A stretch of DNA of 52,644 nt. Origin: Bacillota bacterium (lineage in GTDB: Bacteria; Bacillota; Clostridia; Acetivibrionales; DSM-1351). The translations under genes and the position numbers were made by a program. Where the stretch lies: NCBI GenBank assembly GCA_023409265.1, contig JAEYHZ010000029.1, positions 1 through 52,644 on the forward strand, given 5' to 3'. Of this stretch, positions 27,536 to 36,522 are shown in pieces (position 1 is the stretch's first letter; every line of letters starts with the position of its first letter). The notes under the pieces were generated by a model that was not told the DNA's origin, searched no databases, and saw only the letters and a program-made list of their open reading frames with translations.

Positions 27536-29038
27536 CTAGAATGTAAGCTTATCGTACTCCAGTAAGCCCATTTGGTACTGTTGGCTGAGCCAATAACGTG
27601 ATTTTTTATGGTATTCATTTACAGGTATACTTTTACATCTTATATATTCTCTGGGCCTTTCGTAGGAATATAGGTATCTGTTGCAATGCTGTACCAGTTC
27701 CCTCTCACAAATGCTGCGTGAGCCTTCAACAATCAGGCATACAATTCTGTTTCTATATATATGGTCCGGTACTCCAAAAGTGATACAATCGCCGATACCG
27801 TCAAGCATCATTATCCTTTCCTCTAAAAGATTTGGATTTATATTATTACCGGACACATTTATGATATCATTGGCTCTACCAACTATGAAAAGATCTCCAT
27901 CCTGATCCACATAGCCAAGGTCACCTGTTTCAAAATAATCCTCTCTATTTATATATGATATCTGAAAGCCGGTATTGACATATCCAAGCATGAGGCCTTT
28001 AGTCTTAACGCAGACTACTCCACTTTCGTTTGTCTTGCATTCTTTTTGAGTGCCTTGATTTTTAATATATATGGAAGCATCTTTTACTGATCTTCCAACT
28101 GATCCGTATTTGGCAAGGTCATTCCCCGTTTGTGCTGTCACTCGGGGGCCCGCTTCTGTTAAACCATATATATTCCTGATCTGACTGTTTTTAAATGCTT
28201 CCGACAGTTCTTTTGCCTCGGCTTGCTTCAAAAGTGCCCCCATTGAGTAGATCTCCCTTACTGAGATATCTGCACCTTTTTTCTTTACATACTTCATTAG
28301 CTGTATCAGAATCTGAGGGTTAGCAAATAAAAGTGTGGGAGCAAATTTTTCAATATTTCTCAGCGTTTTAGCCATAGAGCAGACGGGATTAGGTACATAC
28401 AGATGTGCCCCTGCATATATACAGGTCATTATTTCTCCAACCAAGGTTGATACATGTACAAAATTTTTCAAGCTAAGGAAACGATCATTCTGATCAGGCT
28501 TCATATACTCTACTATCGCCTGAATATTGGATATGATCGCCTCATGAGTTAGTGCTATACCCTTGCGTTTTCCAGTGGTCCCCGAACTCATCAATACGAA
28601 TGCAATGCTGCCATCATCCGAGGAGTTAGTATGCTCAATAAGTTCTATATTTTCAAAGTCACAGTCACCTATTTGTAGTATCTTCATATCATTCATGTGG
28701 TACGATTTCAGCATATTGTTAATACCTTGCCCAGATATACAGATACTGGATGGCCTAGCAATATCGATAATTTCAAGAATAATCTCAAAGGATGCTTGAC
28801 CCGATACAGGTACAACGATTGCCCCAAGACTCAATATTCCAAAAGTAGCGATAATAAAATCTAAGCATCTATCACTCATTACAATAACTCTGTCACCTGT
28901 GTCCACTCCGTTCTTAGAAAGATAGGACATATATTGCAGAGAGCGTTTATAGATGACATCACCAGTCACGGTCCCTGTATCATCTGTATAGGTAAAAGTA
29001 TATTGATTTTTTTTAATCAGGTCTTCAAGTCTATCCAT
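27536..29038 (-). CDS. AMP-dependent acyl/aryl ligase (ANL superfamily)
   Basis: The 500-residue ligase shows LMSSGTTGKRKGIALTHEA (P-loop), NIYGLTEAGPRV, YFETGDLGYVDQDGDL and IVGRANDIINVSGNN. The A10 region reads VNEYHKKSRYWL, less typical than the usual GKxxR but with lysines. It activates a carboxylic acid and most likely loads it on the carrier protein encoded just upstream in the transcript, with which it overlaps by 8 nt. Fatty, aryl or amino acid substrates are all possible; no NRPS specificity code can be read with confidence. Confidence 0.88.
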   Translation of the reverse strand: MDRLEDLIKKNQYTFTYTDDTGTVTGDVIYKRSLQYMSYLSKNGVDTGDRVIVMSDRCLDFIIATFGILSLGAIVVPVSGQASFEIILEIIDIARPSSICISGQGINNMLKSYHMNDMKILQIGDCDFENIELIEHTNSSDDGSIAFVLMSSGTTGKRKGIALTHEAIISNIQAIVEYMKPDQNDRFLSLKNFVHVSTLVGEIMTCIYAGAHLYVPNPVCSMAKTLRNIEKFAPTLLFANPQILIQLMKYVKKKGADISVREIYSMGALLKQAEAKELSEAFKNSQIRNIYGLTEAGPRVTAQTGNDLAKYGSVGRSVKDASIYIKNQGTQKECKTNESGVVCVKTKGLMLGYVNTGFQISYINREDYFETGDLGYVDQDGDLFIVGRANDIINVSGNNINPNLLEERIMMLDGIGDCITFGVPDHIYRNRIVCLIVEGSRSICERELVQHCNRYLYSYERPREYIRCKSIPVNEYHKKSRYWLSQQYQMGLLEYDKLTF

Positions 29039-29303
29039 TTTTACGCCCTGCAGCTTGGTTCACACATTTTTCAACAGTCTTGTATAGGTCTGCAAATGTA
29101 ATGATTTCATTTATATTTAATACTTCGTCATTCAGACAAACTCCTAATTTATCCTCAATTGTAACTATTACCTGTACGTATATTATAGAATCAAATCCTA
29201 GGGTCTCAACAAGATTTACATCGTCCTTGACATCTTCCTTAGCAATATTAAGGTATATACATTCCATAATACTATCAAGAACAATATTACGAATATCTGA
29301 CAT
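29031..29303 (-). CDS. Stand-alone acyl carrier protein
   Basis: The 90-residue protein has the carrier fold and the attachment site LGFDSIIYVQVIVTIED, where the serine after Asp takes phosphopantetheine. Its start has AAGGAAG upstream, and its stop overlaps the ligase start by 8 nt, so the ligase is its probable loading partner. The phosphopantetheinyl transferase at 1733-2428 can activate it. A carrier protein among radical SAM genes suggests that an acyl group is built or held here and later moved to the peptide or another acceptor, perhaps by a BtrH-like protein. Confidence 0.9.
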   Translation of the reverse strand: MSDIRNIVLDSIMECIYLNIAKEDVKDDVNLVETLGFDSIIYVQVIVTIEDKLGVCLNDEVLNINEIITFADLYKTVEKCVNQAAGRKNG

Positions 29304-29336
29304 AGTATCTTCCTTTCTATTTTCAAATTATTGTTT

Positions 29337-30875
29337 TTAAAACTTGCTTTGTAGTATAGCTTTTTTTAAGCGTTCAAACCGATCTGCAATCCCTGCCAAT
29401 CCCAAACTCCACTGATCTATGATTTCATCGAATTCCTCTTCGGTGTTCTTTTCTTCATTGTAAATAGCTGTGGCGATTGCTTTCAAAAAAGCCAAATCAT
29501 AGTAGAACAGTTCATAAAAAATACTCTTGCATTCCATCATCATCTCATAGTCATCATTGTTTTCCGCGATATTAAATAGGTATGAGTTCATATAGAAATA
29601 ATCTGTTTTAGATTTCCATTTACTTGCCACTTCAAAGCATAATTGGGCTTTTGGTTCCTTAATAAAATATCCTTTAAAAGATTTAGATACTAAATGATTT
29701 TCCAATATATAATCATTTAACGGTGATCCATATGGTGAGCTAACTACCGATGCTGAGAATGGACGTATTATATGTTTGTTATCTTCGTTAAATCTGATTC
29801 TTTGAACTATATCTACAGTCTCAATTATATCTTCTATTGTCGTAATAGGATTATAAAGAAGATATCCTATATCATAATTAACCTTCAACGAATCGATAAT
29901 TCTTAGGGCGTCTATATTTTGCTGAGCACTTACCAGTTTGTTGTAGAATTTAAGATGACTGTCCAGAAAGCTTTCTACTCCAATAAAGACCCTTATGAGC
30001 CCTATCTCAATAAAATCCTTTATTATCCCAGGTTTTTCTATTACCTCATTAGCTCTGAAGTTGCAATGAAAATTGACACTGATTTTTTTTTCCCTAATCA
30101 GACTACTGAACTCATAAAACCATTTTTCTCCTGCCTTGGAGCTGATGAAAAAGTTATCATCTACAAAGTTTATTGTTTTTGCTCCGAACTCATTGACCAG
30201 ATATTGAATTTCAGCCACAACATTGTGTGGACTTCTCCTTCGTATCTTAGAACCTTCACAGGTTTCATAGAATTCACTAATACCACAAAAGTTGCAGTGA
30301 CCGTAACATCCTCTTGAAGCCGCAATATCCACCAGCTCAGGCTTCAGGTTTTGTCTCTTTCGCATGGGAAAAGGTATAGAATCAAGATCGTCAATAAGCT
30401 TTGCATGTCCTGTAAAGGTAATCTGATCACCCTTCAGGTATACTATACCCTGAGTCTCATTCCAATTACCTTTACCTATATTGTCAAGAAGAGCTAGGGT
30501 AGTTGATTCCCCTTCACCAATAACAAAGCAGTCAACAAGCTTTAAATCATTTTTCATCTTTTTGTATGCCAAGGTTGGCAGATACCCTCCCAAATAAACA
30601 AAGGGATTATTTAAACTCTTCCTAATAAATTTTGCAAGTTTATAACAGGAATTATAATTAAAAAAGAAACATGAAATACCTATCACATCATAATTACCTG
30701 CATATAATTCATCATTAATGTCGTCCTGCTTCTTTTTTTCGATGGGTGCATCAATGATGTCAACTTTATATCCCTTATTCATCAGCATGGCTGCAATATA
30801 AGCAATTCCTAAGTGACTTTGTGGCTCCATACTATATTTTGAGTCAATTATTGGATTTACAAGGCAAACTTTCAT
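29337..30875 (-). CDS. B12-binding-type radical SAM enzyme, first gene of block B
   Basis: The 512-residue protein begins KVCLVNPIIDSKYSMEPQSH with LGIAYIAAMLMNKGYKVDII and VIGISCFFF, the cobalamin-binding N-terminal plan. The core motif is GCYGHCNFCG (Cys190, 194, 197), then FVDDNFFISS and VFIGVESF. The C-terminal 150 residues are helical. The ATG has a GGGGG site upstream. It opens the less AT-rich block of radical SAM genes and is separated from the glycosyltransferase by 171 bp, where I see no gene. Expected chemistry: radical methylation or ring formation. Confidence 0.86.
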   Translation of the reverse strand: MKVCLVNPIIDSKYSMEPQSHLGIAYIAAMLMNKGYKVDIIDAPIEKKKQDDINDELYAGNYDVIGISCFFFNYNSCYKLAKFIRKSLNNPFVYLGGYLPTLAYKKMKNDLKLVDCFVIGEGESTTLALLDNIGKGNWNETQGIVYLKGDQITFTGHAKLIDDLDSIPFPMRKRQNLKPELVDIAASRGCYGHCNFCGISEFYETCEGSKIRRRSPHNVVAEIQYLVNEFGAKTINFVDDNFFISSKAGEKWFYEFSSLIREKKISVNFHCNFRANEVIEKPGIIKDFIEIGLIRVFIGVESFLDSHLKFYNKLVSAQQNIDALRIIDSLKVNYDIGYLLYNPITTIEDIIETVDIVQRIRFNEDNKHIIRPFSASVVSSPYGSPLNDYILENHLVSKSFKGYFIKEPKAQLCFEVASKWKSKTDYFYMNSYLFNIAENNDDYEMMMECKSIFYELFYYDLAFLKAIATAIYNEEKNTEEEFDEIIDQWSLGLAGIADRFERLKKAILQSKF

Positions 30876-31046
30876 AGTGTAATACCCCCAAATATAGTTT
30901 ATTGAAATGACTGGATTGAAACCGGGAGCAAGTGCTCAATACTAACAAGAAATGTCCGACTAACTGCTATCCACCCATTTATCCAATACCTGCAGTATGA
31001 ATATTTAAGTGAAAAACGGTGAACGAGAAACGCTTAACTTAAATTA
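30876..31046. other. Junction gap between AT-rich block C and block B
   Basis: This 171-bp gap has no credible gene. Composition changes here: the glycosyltransferase and heptose genes are visibly AT-richer than the radical SAM genes. I see no clear terminator or promoter. Confidence 0.3.
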
Positions 31047-32831
31047 TTATAATGGATCAGCTATAAATCCTATCTCCTTAAAATACTCGATAAAATCATC
31101 TTCCCGAACTAAAACATAAGTCGACTTATGTTTGGAATATTTTCCTATATCAAGTGTATTGCTTAACCACCAATTTCCTTCTTCTAATGAATGTAGTAAT
31201 ATAATAATCGAATTTGGTTTCAACATATCTAGTCTATGTGCTAAATCTACAACTTGTGGTGTTCTTTGAAATAAAATAAGTCGGCATTTTTGTTTTAATA
31301 CATTAATATTAGATTTAACAAAATCTTTGTAATTGAATTGTCTAATATCATATTCTTCAAGAAAATCTGGGTTAAAGTCACACCAAAATAACCTATCTTT
31401 TTTTGAGTATGTTGTATAAATATGAATTATACGTATTTTATTCTTAGCCATTATTCTAAGAGTATTTAAAAGATCAGTAGGGGTTCTGATATCGTGAACC
31501 GAGAACGTAGAAAAAACAATAGCAGCATCTCCATTCATATGTTTAAAGCGTTTTATATAAAGCTCTGGCCTATTTCGAATGCCTTTACGGAACCCATAAA
31601 TATTACCAAGATTTTTTGTACATGCAACAATACATTTCATTAAGAAAGATTTGAATGATAGTTTAGAGTTTTTTAAATACTCATATAAAATAATTGCACC
31701 GAAACACACTAAAGTAGAACCAGAAATTGAAACTATCCATGACATTATAGATAAACTTCTGAAAAAAATAAACCATGTGATTTCTGTACATCCAGAAATT
31801 AAAATAAATTTGCATAACATTAAAAGTGAGATTCCATAATATACTTTACTCAAATGCTTATTATAACTTGTGCAAAAATCAATTTCCCCATTACCACGTC
31901 CCCAATTATAATACTGAAAAAATAACTTTTTAAGGTTACTTCTCAGTTCCCACCAGACAAGAGCGTCTGGTACAAATGCCCACTTCCAACAACAATGTTT
32001 TAGTTTAATATCCATTTGTGTATCTTCTCCTGAAAGAGTACACCATTCAGGGTAGCCTTCAATTATGTCTAGATATTTTTTTCGAACTGCGACAGAACGG
32101 GAGGATGGAAGGAAATCATTTACTGGAACATCACATGGATTCAATATAATTGTATATTTTGCTATCCATTTTTGAAACTCATTTTCTATAATAGGTTGAT
32201 ACCATCCACTAACTACCTGGGTTTCTTGGTCTAACTGATAAGGAAGAGTCAAATACTCCAGCCACCTTTTATCTAGCTCTGTTCCAGCATCTGTAATAGC
32301 AATAATTTCATATTTAGCATTCTTAATAGCTATATTTCTTCCTTCAGCTACTGAACACTTACATTCTATTAGGTTAATATTCATATTAGACATGTCAGCA
32401 TATTCTCTAATCAAATCTGGTGTCCCGTCACATGATCCACCATCAACAATAACTACTTCATCTGGCGCTACACTTTGATGCTCAATTGAAGTTAACCACC
32501 TTTTAATATTTTTTCTTTCATTAAACACAGTTGCAATTAATGATATCTTTTCATAATGCTCATATCTGACTTTGTTAATGTTTACAACTTTATCAAATTT
32601 TGAAAACTTTTCAGGAATCAAAGTATATATAGTAACTTCAGGAGTTGTATAGTTATCCCATTCCACTTTTGTCATGTTATGTATATCACATATATTTTCA
32701 ATTAGTGACTTTAATTTACGACAGTATAACAATTTAATCATCCTCATTTTAAGCATTAAATTAAATGTTTTTACACATTTTTTAACTACTATTTCACGAA
32801 TACTTATGAATTTGTAATCATTAGTTTTCAA
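31047..32831 (-). CDS. Family 2 glycosyltransferase with membrane segments and C-terminal domain
   Basis: A GT-A type domain (about residues 90-320) shows SLIATVFNERKNIKRWL, VIVDGGSCDGT, ITDAGTE and a late LSGEDTQMD. Two or three hydrophobic helices follow (about 335-405), then an extra C-terminal domain of unknown fold (about 430-594) that contains IVFSTFSVHDIRTPT and NSIIILLHSLEEG. It may use the GDP-heptose made by the four neighbouring genes. The TTG start overlaps the previous stop and lacks a clear ribosome binding site; an internal Met near residue 27 is an alternative. The acceptor could be the peptide, a lipid carrier or a cell-surface glycan. Confidence 0.8.
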   Translation of the reverse strand: MKTNDYKFISIREIVVKKCVKTFNLMLKMRMIKLLYCRKLKSLIENICDIHNMTKVEWDNYTTPEVTIYTLIPEKFSKFDKVVNINKVRYEHYEKISLIATVFNERKNIKRWLTSIEHQSVAPDEVVIVDGGSCDGTPDLIREYADMSNMNINLIECKCSVAEGRNIAIKNAKYEIIAITDAGTELDKRWLEYLTLPYQLDQETQVVSGWYQPIIENEFQKWIAKYTIILNPCDVPVNDFLPSSRSVAVRKKYLDIIEGYPEWCTLSGEDTQMDIKLKHCCWKWAFVPDALVWWELRSNLKKLFFQYYNWGRGNGEIDFCTSYNKHLSKVYYGISLLMLCKFILISGCTEITWFIFFRSLSIMSWIVSISGSTLVCFGAIILYEYLKNSKLSFKSFLMKCIVACTKNLGNIYGFRKGIRNRPELYIKRFKHMNGDAAIVFSTFSVHDIRTPTDLLNTLRIMAKNKIRIIHIYTTYSKKDRLFWCDFNPDFLEEYDIRQFNYKDFVKSNINVLKQKCRLILFQRTPQVVDLAHRLDMLKPNSIIILLHSLEEGNWWLSNTLDIGKYSKHKSTYVLVREDDFIEYFKEIGFIADPL

Positions 32832-33363
32832 AATACTTAATTACTTCAAATAAATTATCAAACATACGCACAAAGTGAGATGTATTTGCGATTGTTTGCC
32901 CAGTGTTTATCAAAAGATTTGTGCCCACCCCCGCCTTTTCACCTGCTTCAATATCTGAAAACTGGTCTCCGATTAATATAGATTTTTTGAGATTAATATT
33001 ATACTCCTTTTGCGCCTTTAATAGCATTCCTGGATTTGGCTTTCTATCTCCAGAATCTCTTTTAAACTTACCTACAATACCCTTTGGATGGTAGGGGCAA
33101 TAGTAGACCTTTTTTATTCGTATTCCTTGCTCTATAAGCTGAGATATCATCCAATTATTCAATGTATGATAATCTCCCTCAGTATAATATCCATGTGCGA
33201 TCCCAGCTTGATTTGTTACAATGAACAAAAGATACTCCATTTTCAAAAAAAATTTAAGTGCTTCAAATACCCCAGGTATGAATTTAAAATCTTCTATTCT
33301 AAATACATAGCCATTTTCTTCATTGATTACACCATCACGATCTAAAAAAACTGCTTTGTTCAT
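32821..33363 (-). CDS. gmhB: D-glycero-D-manno-heptose 1,7-bisphosphate phosphatase
   Basis: A HAD phosphatase with the family opening AVFLDRDGVINEE (nucleophile and acid/base Asp), FIVTNQAGIAHG, a Cys/His segment YYCPYHPKG with a later KPNPGM and LIGDQFSDIEAG. It removes the C7 phosphate of heptose bisphosphate. I start at the ATG at 33363 (180 residues) with AAGGAAA upstream; an upstream open frame adds 46 hydrophobic residues outside the family and overlaps the nucleotidyltransferase. The coding region overlaps that gene by 29 nt, so they are coupled. Confidence 0.9.
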   Translation of the reverse strand: MNKAVFLDRDGVINEENGYVFRIEDFKFIPGVFEALKFFLKMEYLLFIVTNQAGIAHGYYTEGDYHTLNNWMISQLIEQGIRIKKVYYCPYHPKGIVGKFKRDSGDRKPNPGMLLKAQKEYNINLKKSILIGDQFSDIEAGEKAGVGTNLLINTGQTIANTSHFVRMFDNLFEVIKYFEN

Positions 33364-34075
33364 GATATTTATTTCCTTTTCCATTAATATATTTTGGTAT
33401 CTCCTTTTGAGCTCTAATGTAGTCCTCCGGTATACCAATATCAATAAAATAATTATCAAAAGGAAATCCAGCAAAATATAATGTTTCAACATATTTCTCA
33501 ATATAATCTATCTCAAATGAAAACTTCACTGGCAGCTCCATATTAAGTAATTTTTCTCTATCTACAACATAAATACCACCATTAATTAAGCCAAAATTAA
33601 CCTTCTGTTTTTCATGAAAGCCCTTCACGCGGCTACCATCAATTAAAACATTTCCATACCGTTCAAAGTATTTCATCGGTTTAAGAGCTATCGACAAATC
33701 CGCTCGATGGGTAATATGTTTCTCCAATAGTCTTTCCAATGGAACATCAAAAAAAGAATCCCCATTCAAGATAAACACTTGTTCATCTCGACATAACAGT
33801 AATGCTTGTCGAATAGCTCCTCCAGTCCCTAGTGGCCGATTTTCTTTAGAATACTTTAAATCTAATTGAAAATGATTATAATCAAAGTAATCTTGAATCT
33901 TTTCAGATTTGTATCCTACTGACATAATAACTTTTCGTATTTTTTCATTCTCTAAGTAATCAAGCAAATATTTTAAAAAAGGAATTCTTCGGACTGGAGC
34001 CATAGGTTTAGGTATATCACAAATAATATCCTTTAACCGCGTTCCTAACCCTCCTGCTAAAACGATAGCTTCCAA
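33335..34075 (-). CDS. hddC: D-glycero-D-manno-heptose 1-phosphate guanylyltransferase
   Basis: A sugar-phosphate nucleotidyltransferase with IVLAGGLGTRLKDI, IPKPMAPV, RPLGTGGAIRQAL and LNGDSFFDV. In this gene set, with hddA, gmhA and gmhB, it is the GDP-heptose-forming enzyme. The start is a TTG with AAAGGAG upstream, just after the gmhA stop. Alternative nucleotide use (ADP or CDP) cannot be excluded from sequence, but the kinase type points to the GDP branch. Confidence 0.85.
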   Translation of the reverse strand: MEAIVLAGGLGTRLKDIICDIPKPMAPVRRIPFLKYLLDYLENEKIRKVIMSVGYKSEKIQDYFDYNHFQLDLKYSKENRPLGTGGAIRQALLLCRDEQVFILNGDSFFDVPLERLLEKHITHRADLSIALKPMKYFERYGNVLIDGSRVKGFHEKQKVNFGLINGGIYVVDREKLLNMELPVKFSFEIDYIEKYVETLYFAGFPFDNYFIDIGIPEDYIRAQKEIPKYINGKGNKYHEQSSFFRS

Positions 34076-34077
34076 AT

Positions 34078-34662
34078 TTATTTCTCCTTTGTAAATATTT
34101 CTTTCTCTATAATTGCAGATAGAATATGGCCGATCATTAAATGCGACTCTTGTACGCGAGGAGTATCATTAGATGGAATACAAATACAATGATCACATAA
34201 TTCTTTTACTCTTCCCCCTGAAGCTCCTGTCAATACAACTGTCGTAATGCCTTTGTTCTTACATATTTCAACTGCATTTATTATGTTTTTAGAATTTCCA
34301 GATGTGGTAAGACCTAAAAACATATCACCAGTATTACCAAATGCTTTAATTTGTCTGGCAAATAACTCATCAAATCCATAATCGTTACCAATAGCTGTAA
34401 TGACTGAAGTATTATTTGTAAGTGATATTACTGGGAGAGATTCTCTATCAAGATAAAACTTACCGACAAGTTCACATGCGATGTGCTGAGCATCAGCTGC
34501 ACTCCCACCATTACCACAAATAAGAATTTTGTTACCTTTTTGATAGGTTCCCACAGCTAAGTGCATTACATTATTTAAATTATTTAAAGTTTCATGACTT
34601 CTGAGAATAAGATTTTTTACTAAAATAGAATTTTCTATACTATTAATTATATTATCATACAT
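34078..34662 (-). CDS. gmhA: Sedoheptulose 7-phosphate isomerase
   Basis: SIS-domain protein of 194 residues with ICGNGGSAADAQHIACEL, LTTSGNSKNI and an ending typical of GmhA (RVQESHLMIGHIL with Glu and His for catalysis). It converts sedoheptulose 7-phosphate to D-glycero-D-manno-heptose 7-phosphate, the first step of heptose donor synthesis. The ATG is preceded by AAGGAG. It stands 570 bp from hddA. Confidence 0.93.
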   Translation of the reverse strand: MYDNIINSIENSILVKNLILRSHETLNNLNNVMHLAVGTYQKGNKILICGNGGSAADAQHIACELVGKFYLDRESLPVISLTNNTSVITAIGNDYGFDELFARQIKAFGNTGDMFLGLTTSGNSKNIINAVEICKNKGITTVVLTGASGGRVKELCDHCICIPSNDTPRVQESHLMIGHILSAIIEKEIFTKEK

Positions 34663-35232
34663 ATTACTATCTACTCCTTGGGTAATTATTTAATAATAAA
34701 TAATAGGAAAATACTTTTCATATAGATCTTTCATCGTCATACATTCTAACGGGCACTATCGAAAAAATGCTTTTTCATTTATTTTCTTATGCTGAATTCA
34801 AGGTTTTCATGATTCACCTCATCCAAATAACTTTATAAGAAACATTTGAATCCAAAAAAGAAAAATGACAAACTGAACTTACTATTAAAAAAACTTAATT
34901 GGATCTTTACCAATACATTCTTTGTTAAGTTATTCTCCAACATATTCCCCAAATCGAATATTACAATATTCGGGAAGTACTAACACATGGCATCAAAAGG
35001 GTGGCAGAAACAAGCTTATTTCACTCTACAAGAGAAAACCATGAACACATTTCATTAACTACAAAGTTTGACTTCTTGTCTCCAAAGCTTAAGAAAAATC
35101 TTTTAATCATTCACAATTTATTGAGCATAATTATGTTAGGTATATATACATAATTATTTCATAAAGAAAAATTATATTGAGATTATTCTATCAAATGAAA
35201 ATATATACACTTGATAGAATATATTAAATTCT
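34663..35232. other. 570-bp AT-rich gap between hddA and gmhA
   Basis: No credible gene. It contains a 10-bp stem at 35185-35220 (ATTCTATCAA with TTGATAGAAT, 16-nt loop) just past the hddA stop, and a short palindrome CGAATATT/AATATTCG at 34955-34972. A 7-codon frame after a GAGGTG site near 34815 is probably a chance event. These hairpins could be terminators that the LoaP-like factor must read through, but lack clear U tracts. Confidence 0.35.
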
Positions 35233-36261
35233 TTAATATATCTTCCAACTCTGAGCTCCTTCATATGAAAACTTGATATCCACTATTTGACCATTATAGC
35301 TACTCAATGCATTAATAACATCAAGCTTTTTTTGGGGGCTTACGATAAACAGCATAAATCCTCCCCCACCGGCACCAGAAACCTTTCCTCCATAAGCACC
35401 ATTTTTAAGTGCAGTTTTGTATATGCTATCCAAATAATCATTAGAAATTGATTCTGCAATACTTTTTTTAGCTTCCCAGGAATCATTCATTATATCAGCA
35501 ATTTTTTTTATCTCACCACTTAAAATAGCTTCTTTTATTAAAACTGCATCTCTTTTAATCTGATGTAGTGCCTCAAGAGATTGAATTCTATTATTAATAA
35601 TATTATTTTTCTGCTCGTTAATTACCTTATAAGATTCCCTTAAAATCCCACTATTAAACATTACAATCGAATCTTCTAGTTCACTAACAATAGAATTTTT
35701 AACAATCAAAGGGTTAACAATAACCCTTTGATTATTACAAAAATCAATAAAATTGAATCCACCAAAAGTGGCTGCGTATTGATCTTGTTTACCTCCACTC
35801 ATCTTCAAATCGATTCGTTCTATCTCAAAAGCTAATCGAGCTACATCATGTTTTCCTAAAGGAAGATTTAGTAACTCTACGAACGCTTTGAGAATACAGA
35901 CGACCATTGTTGAAGAAGAGCCAAGCCCGGATCCTGCTGGCACATCAGAGTAAGTCGTGAGTATTAAAGGTAAGGGCTCTCCTTTGTTAAATTCTTGAAT
36001 AATCTTTTTATAAATCTCCTTATGTATTGACATATTCTGATCAACTTTCAACTGTTCTAAACTATCATATTCGAAATACTCACCTCTATCGATTGTGGAA
36101 AAAATAATTTTATTTGAATTCAAGGGTTCTATCGTGCAATGAACATACATATTGATTGTAGCATTGAGTACGCAGCCGCCGAAATTATCACAATATAATG
36201 ATAAATCTGTACCACCCCCTGCGAAGCTAATTCTTAACGGTGCCTTACTTCTTATAATCAA
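35233..36261 (-). CDS. hddA: D-glycero-D-manno-heptose 7-phosphate kinase
   Basis: GHMP-family kinase of about 342 residues: SKAPLRISFAGGGTDLS at the N-terminus, VPAGSGLGSSSTMVV (ATP loop) and KVSGAGGGGFMLFI at the end. It makes heptose 1,7-bisphosphate. The frame opens with GTG codons at 36273, but a TTG at 36261 gives the family-like beginning MIIRSKAPL with GGTG upstream, so I choose it. It starts the four-enzyme heptose set and is followed in transcription by gmhA, hddC and gmhB. Confidence 0.9.
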   Translation of the reverse strand: MIIRSKAPLRISFAGGGTDLSLYCDNFGGCVLNATINMYVHCTIEPLNSNKIIFSTIDRGEYFEYDSLEQLKVDQNMSIHKEIYKKIIQEFNKGEPLPLILTTYSDVPAGSGLGSSSTMVVCILKAFVELLNLPLGKHDVARLAFEIERIDLKMSGGKQDQYAATFGGFNFIDFCNNQRVIVNPLIVKNSIVSELEDSIVMFNSGILRESYKVINEQKNNIINNRIQSLEALHQIKRDAVLIKEAILSGEIKKIADIMNDSWEAKKSIAESISNDYLDSIYKTALKNGAYGGKVSGAGGGGFMLFIVSPQKKLDVINALSSYNGQIVDIKFSYEGAQSWKIY

Positions 36262-36522
36262 AAAATTCACCACTTTTCACTTTTATGTTTAAAATCAAAA
36301 CATATAGGCTAAATATTGATGTTTAAAAGGTTGGGGGTAAACAATTAAAAAAATGGCTGATAAAGACTGTTAAATGGTTATGGCTTACCAGAAAAATATT
36401 ATTTAGTACGGCAAATTAATGTATTTTATTATCCAATTATCTTGGTTTTTGTAAAACTTTATATACTTAACCGTGAATTGTATAAAGTTTTCTCAGAAAT
36501 AATTAACCTTGCACTGTATTTA

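Noticed and set aside
34770..34820. Seven-codon frame with ribosome binding site in the hddA-gmhA gap
   Set aside because: Too short and followed by stops in all frames; no sign of a precursor.
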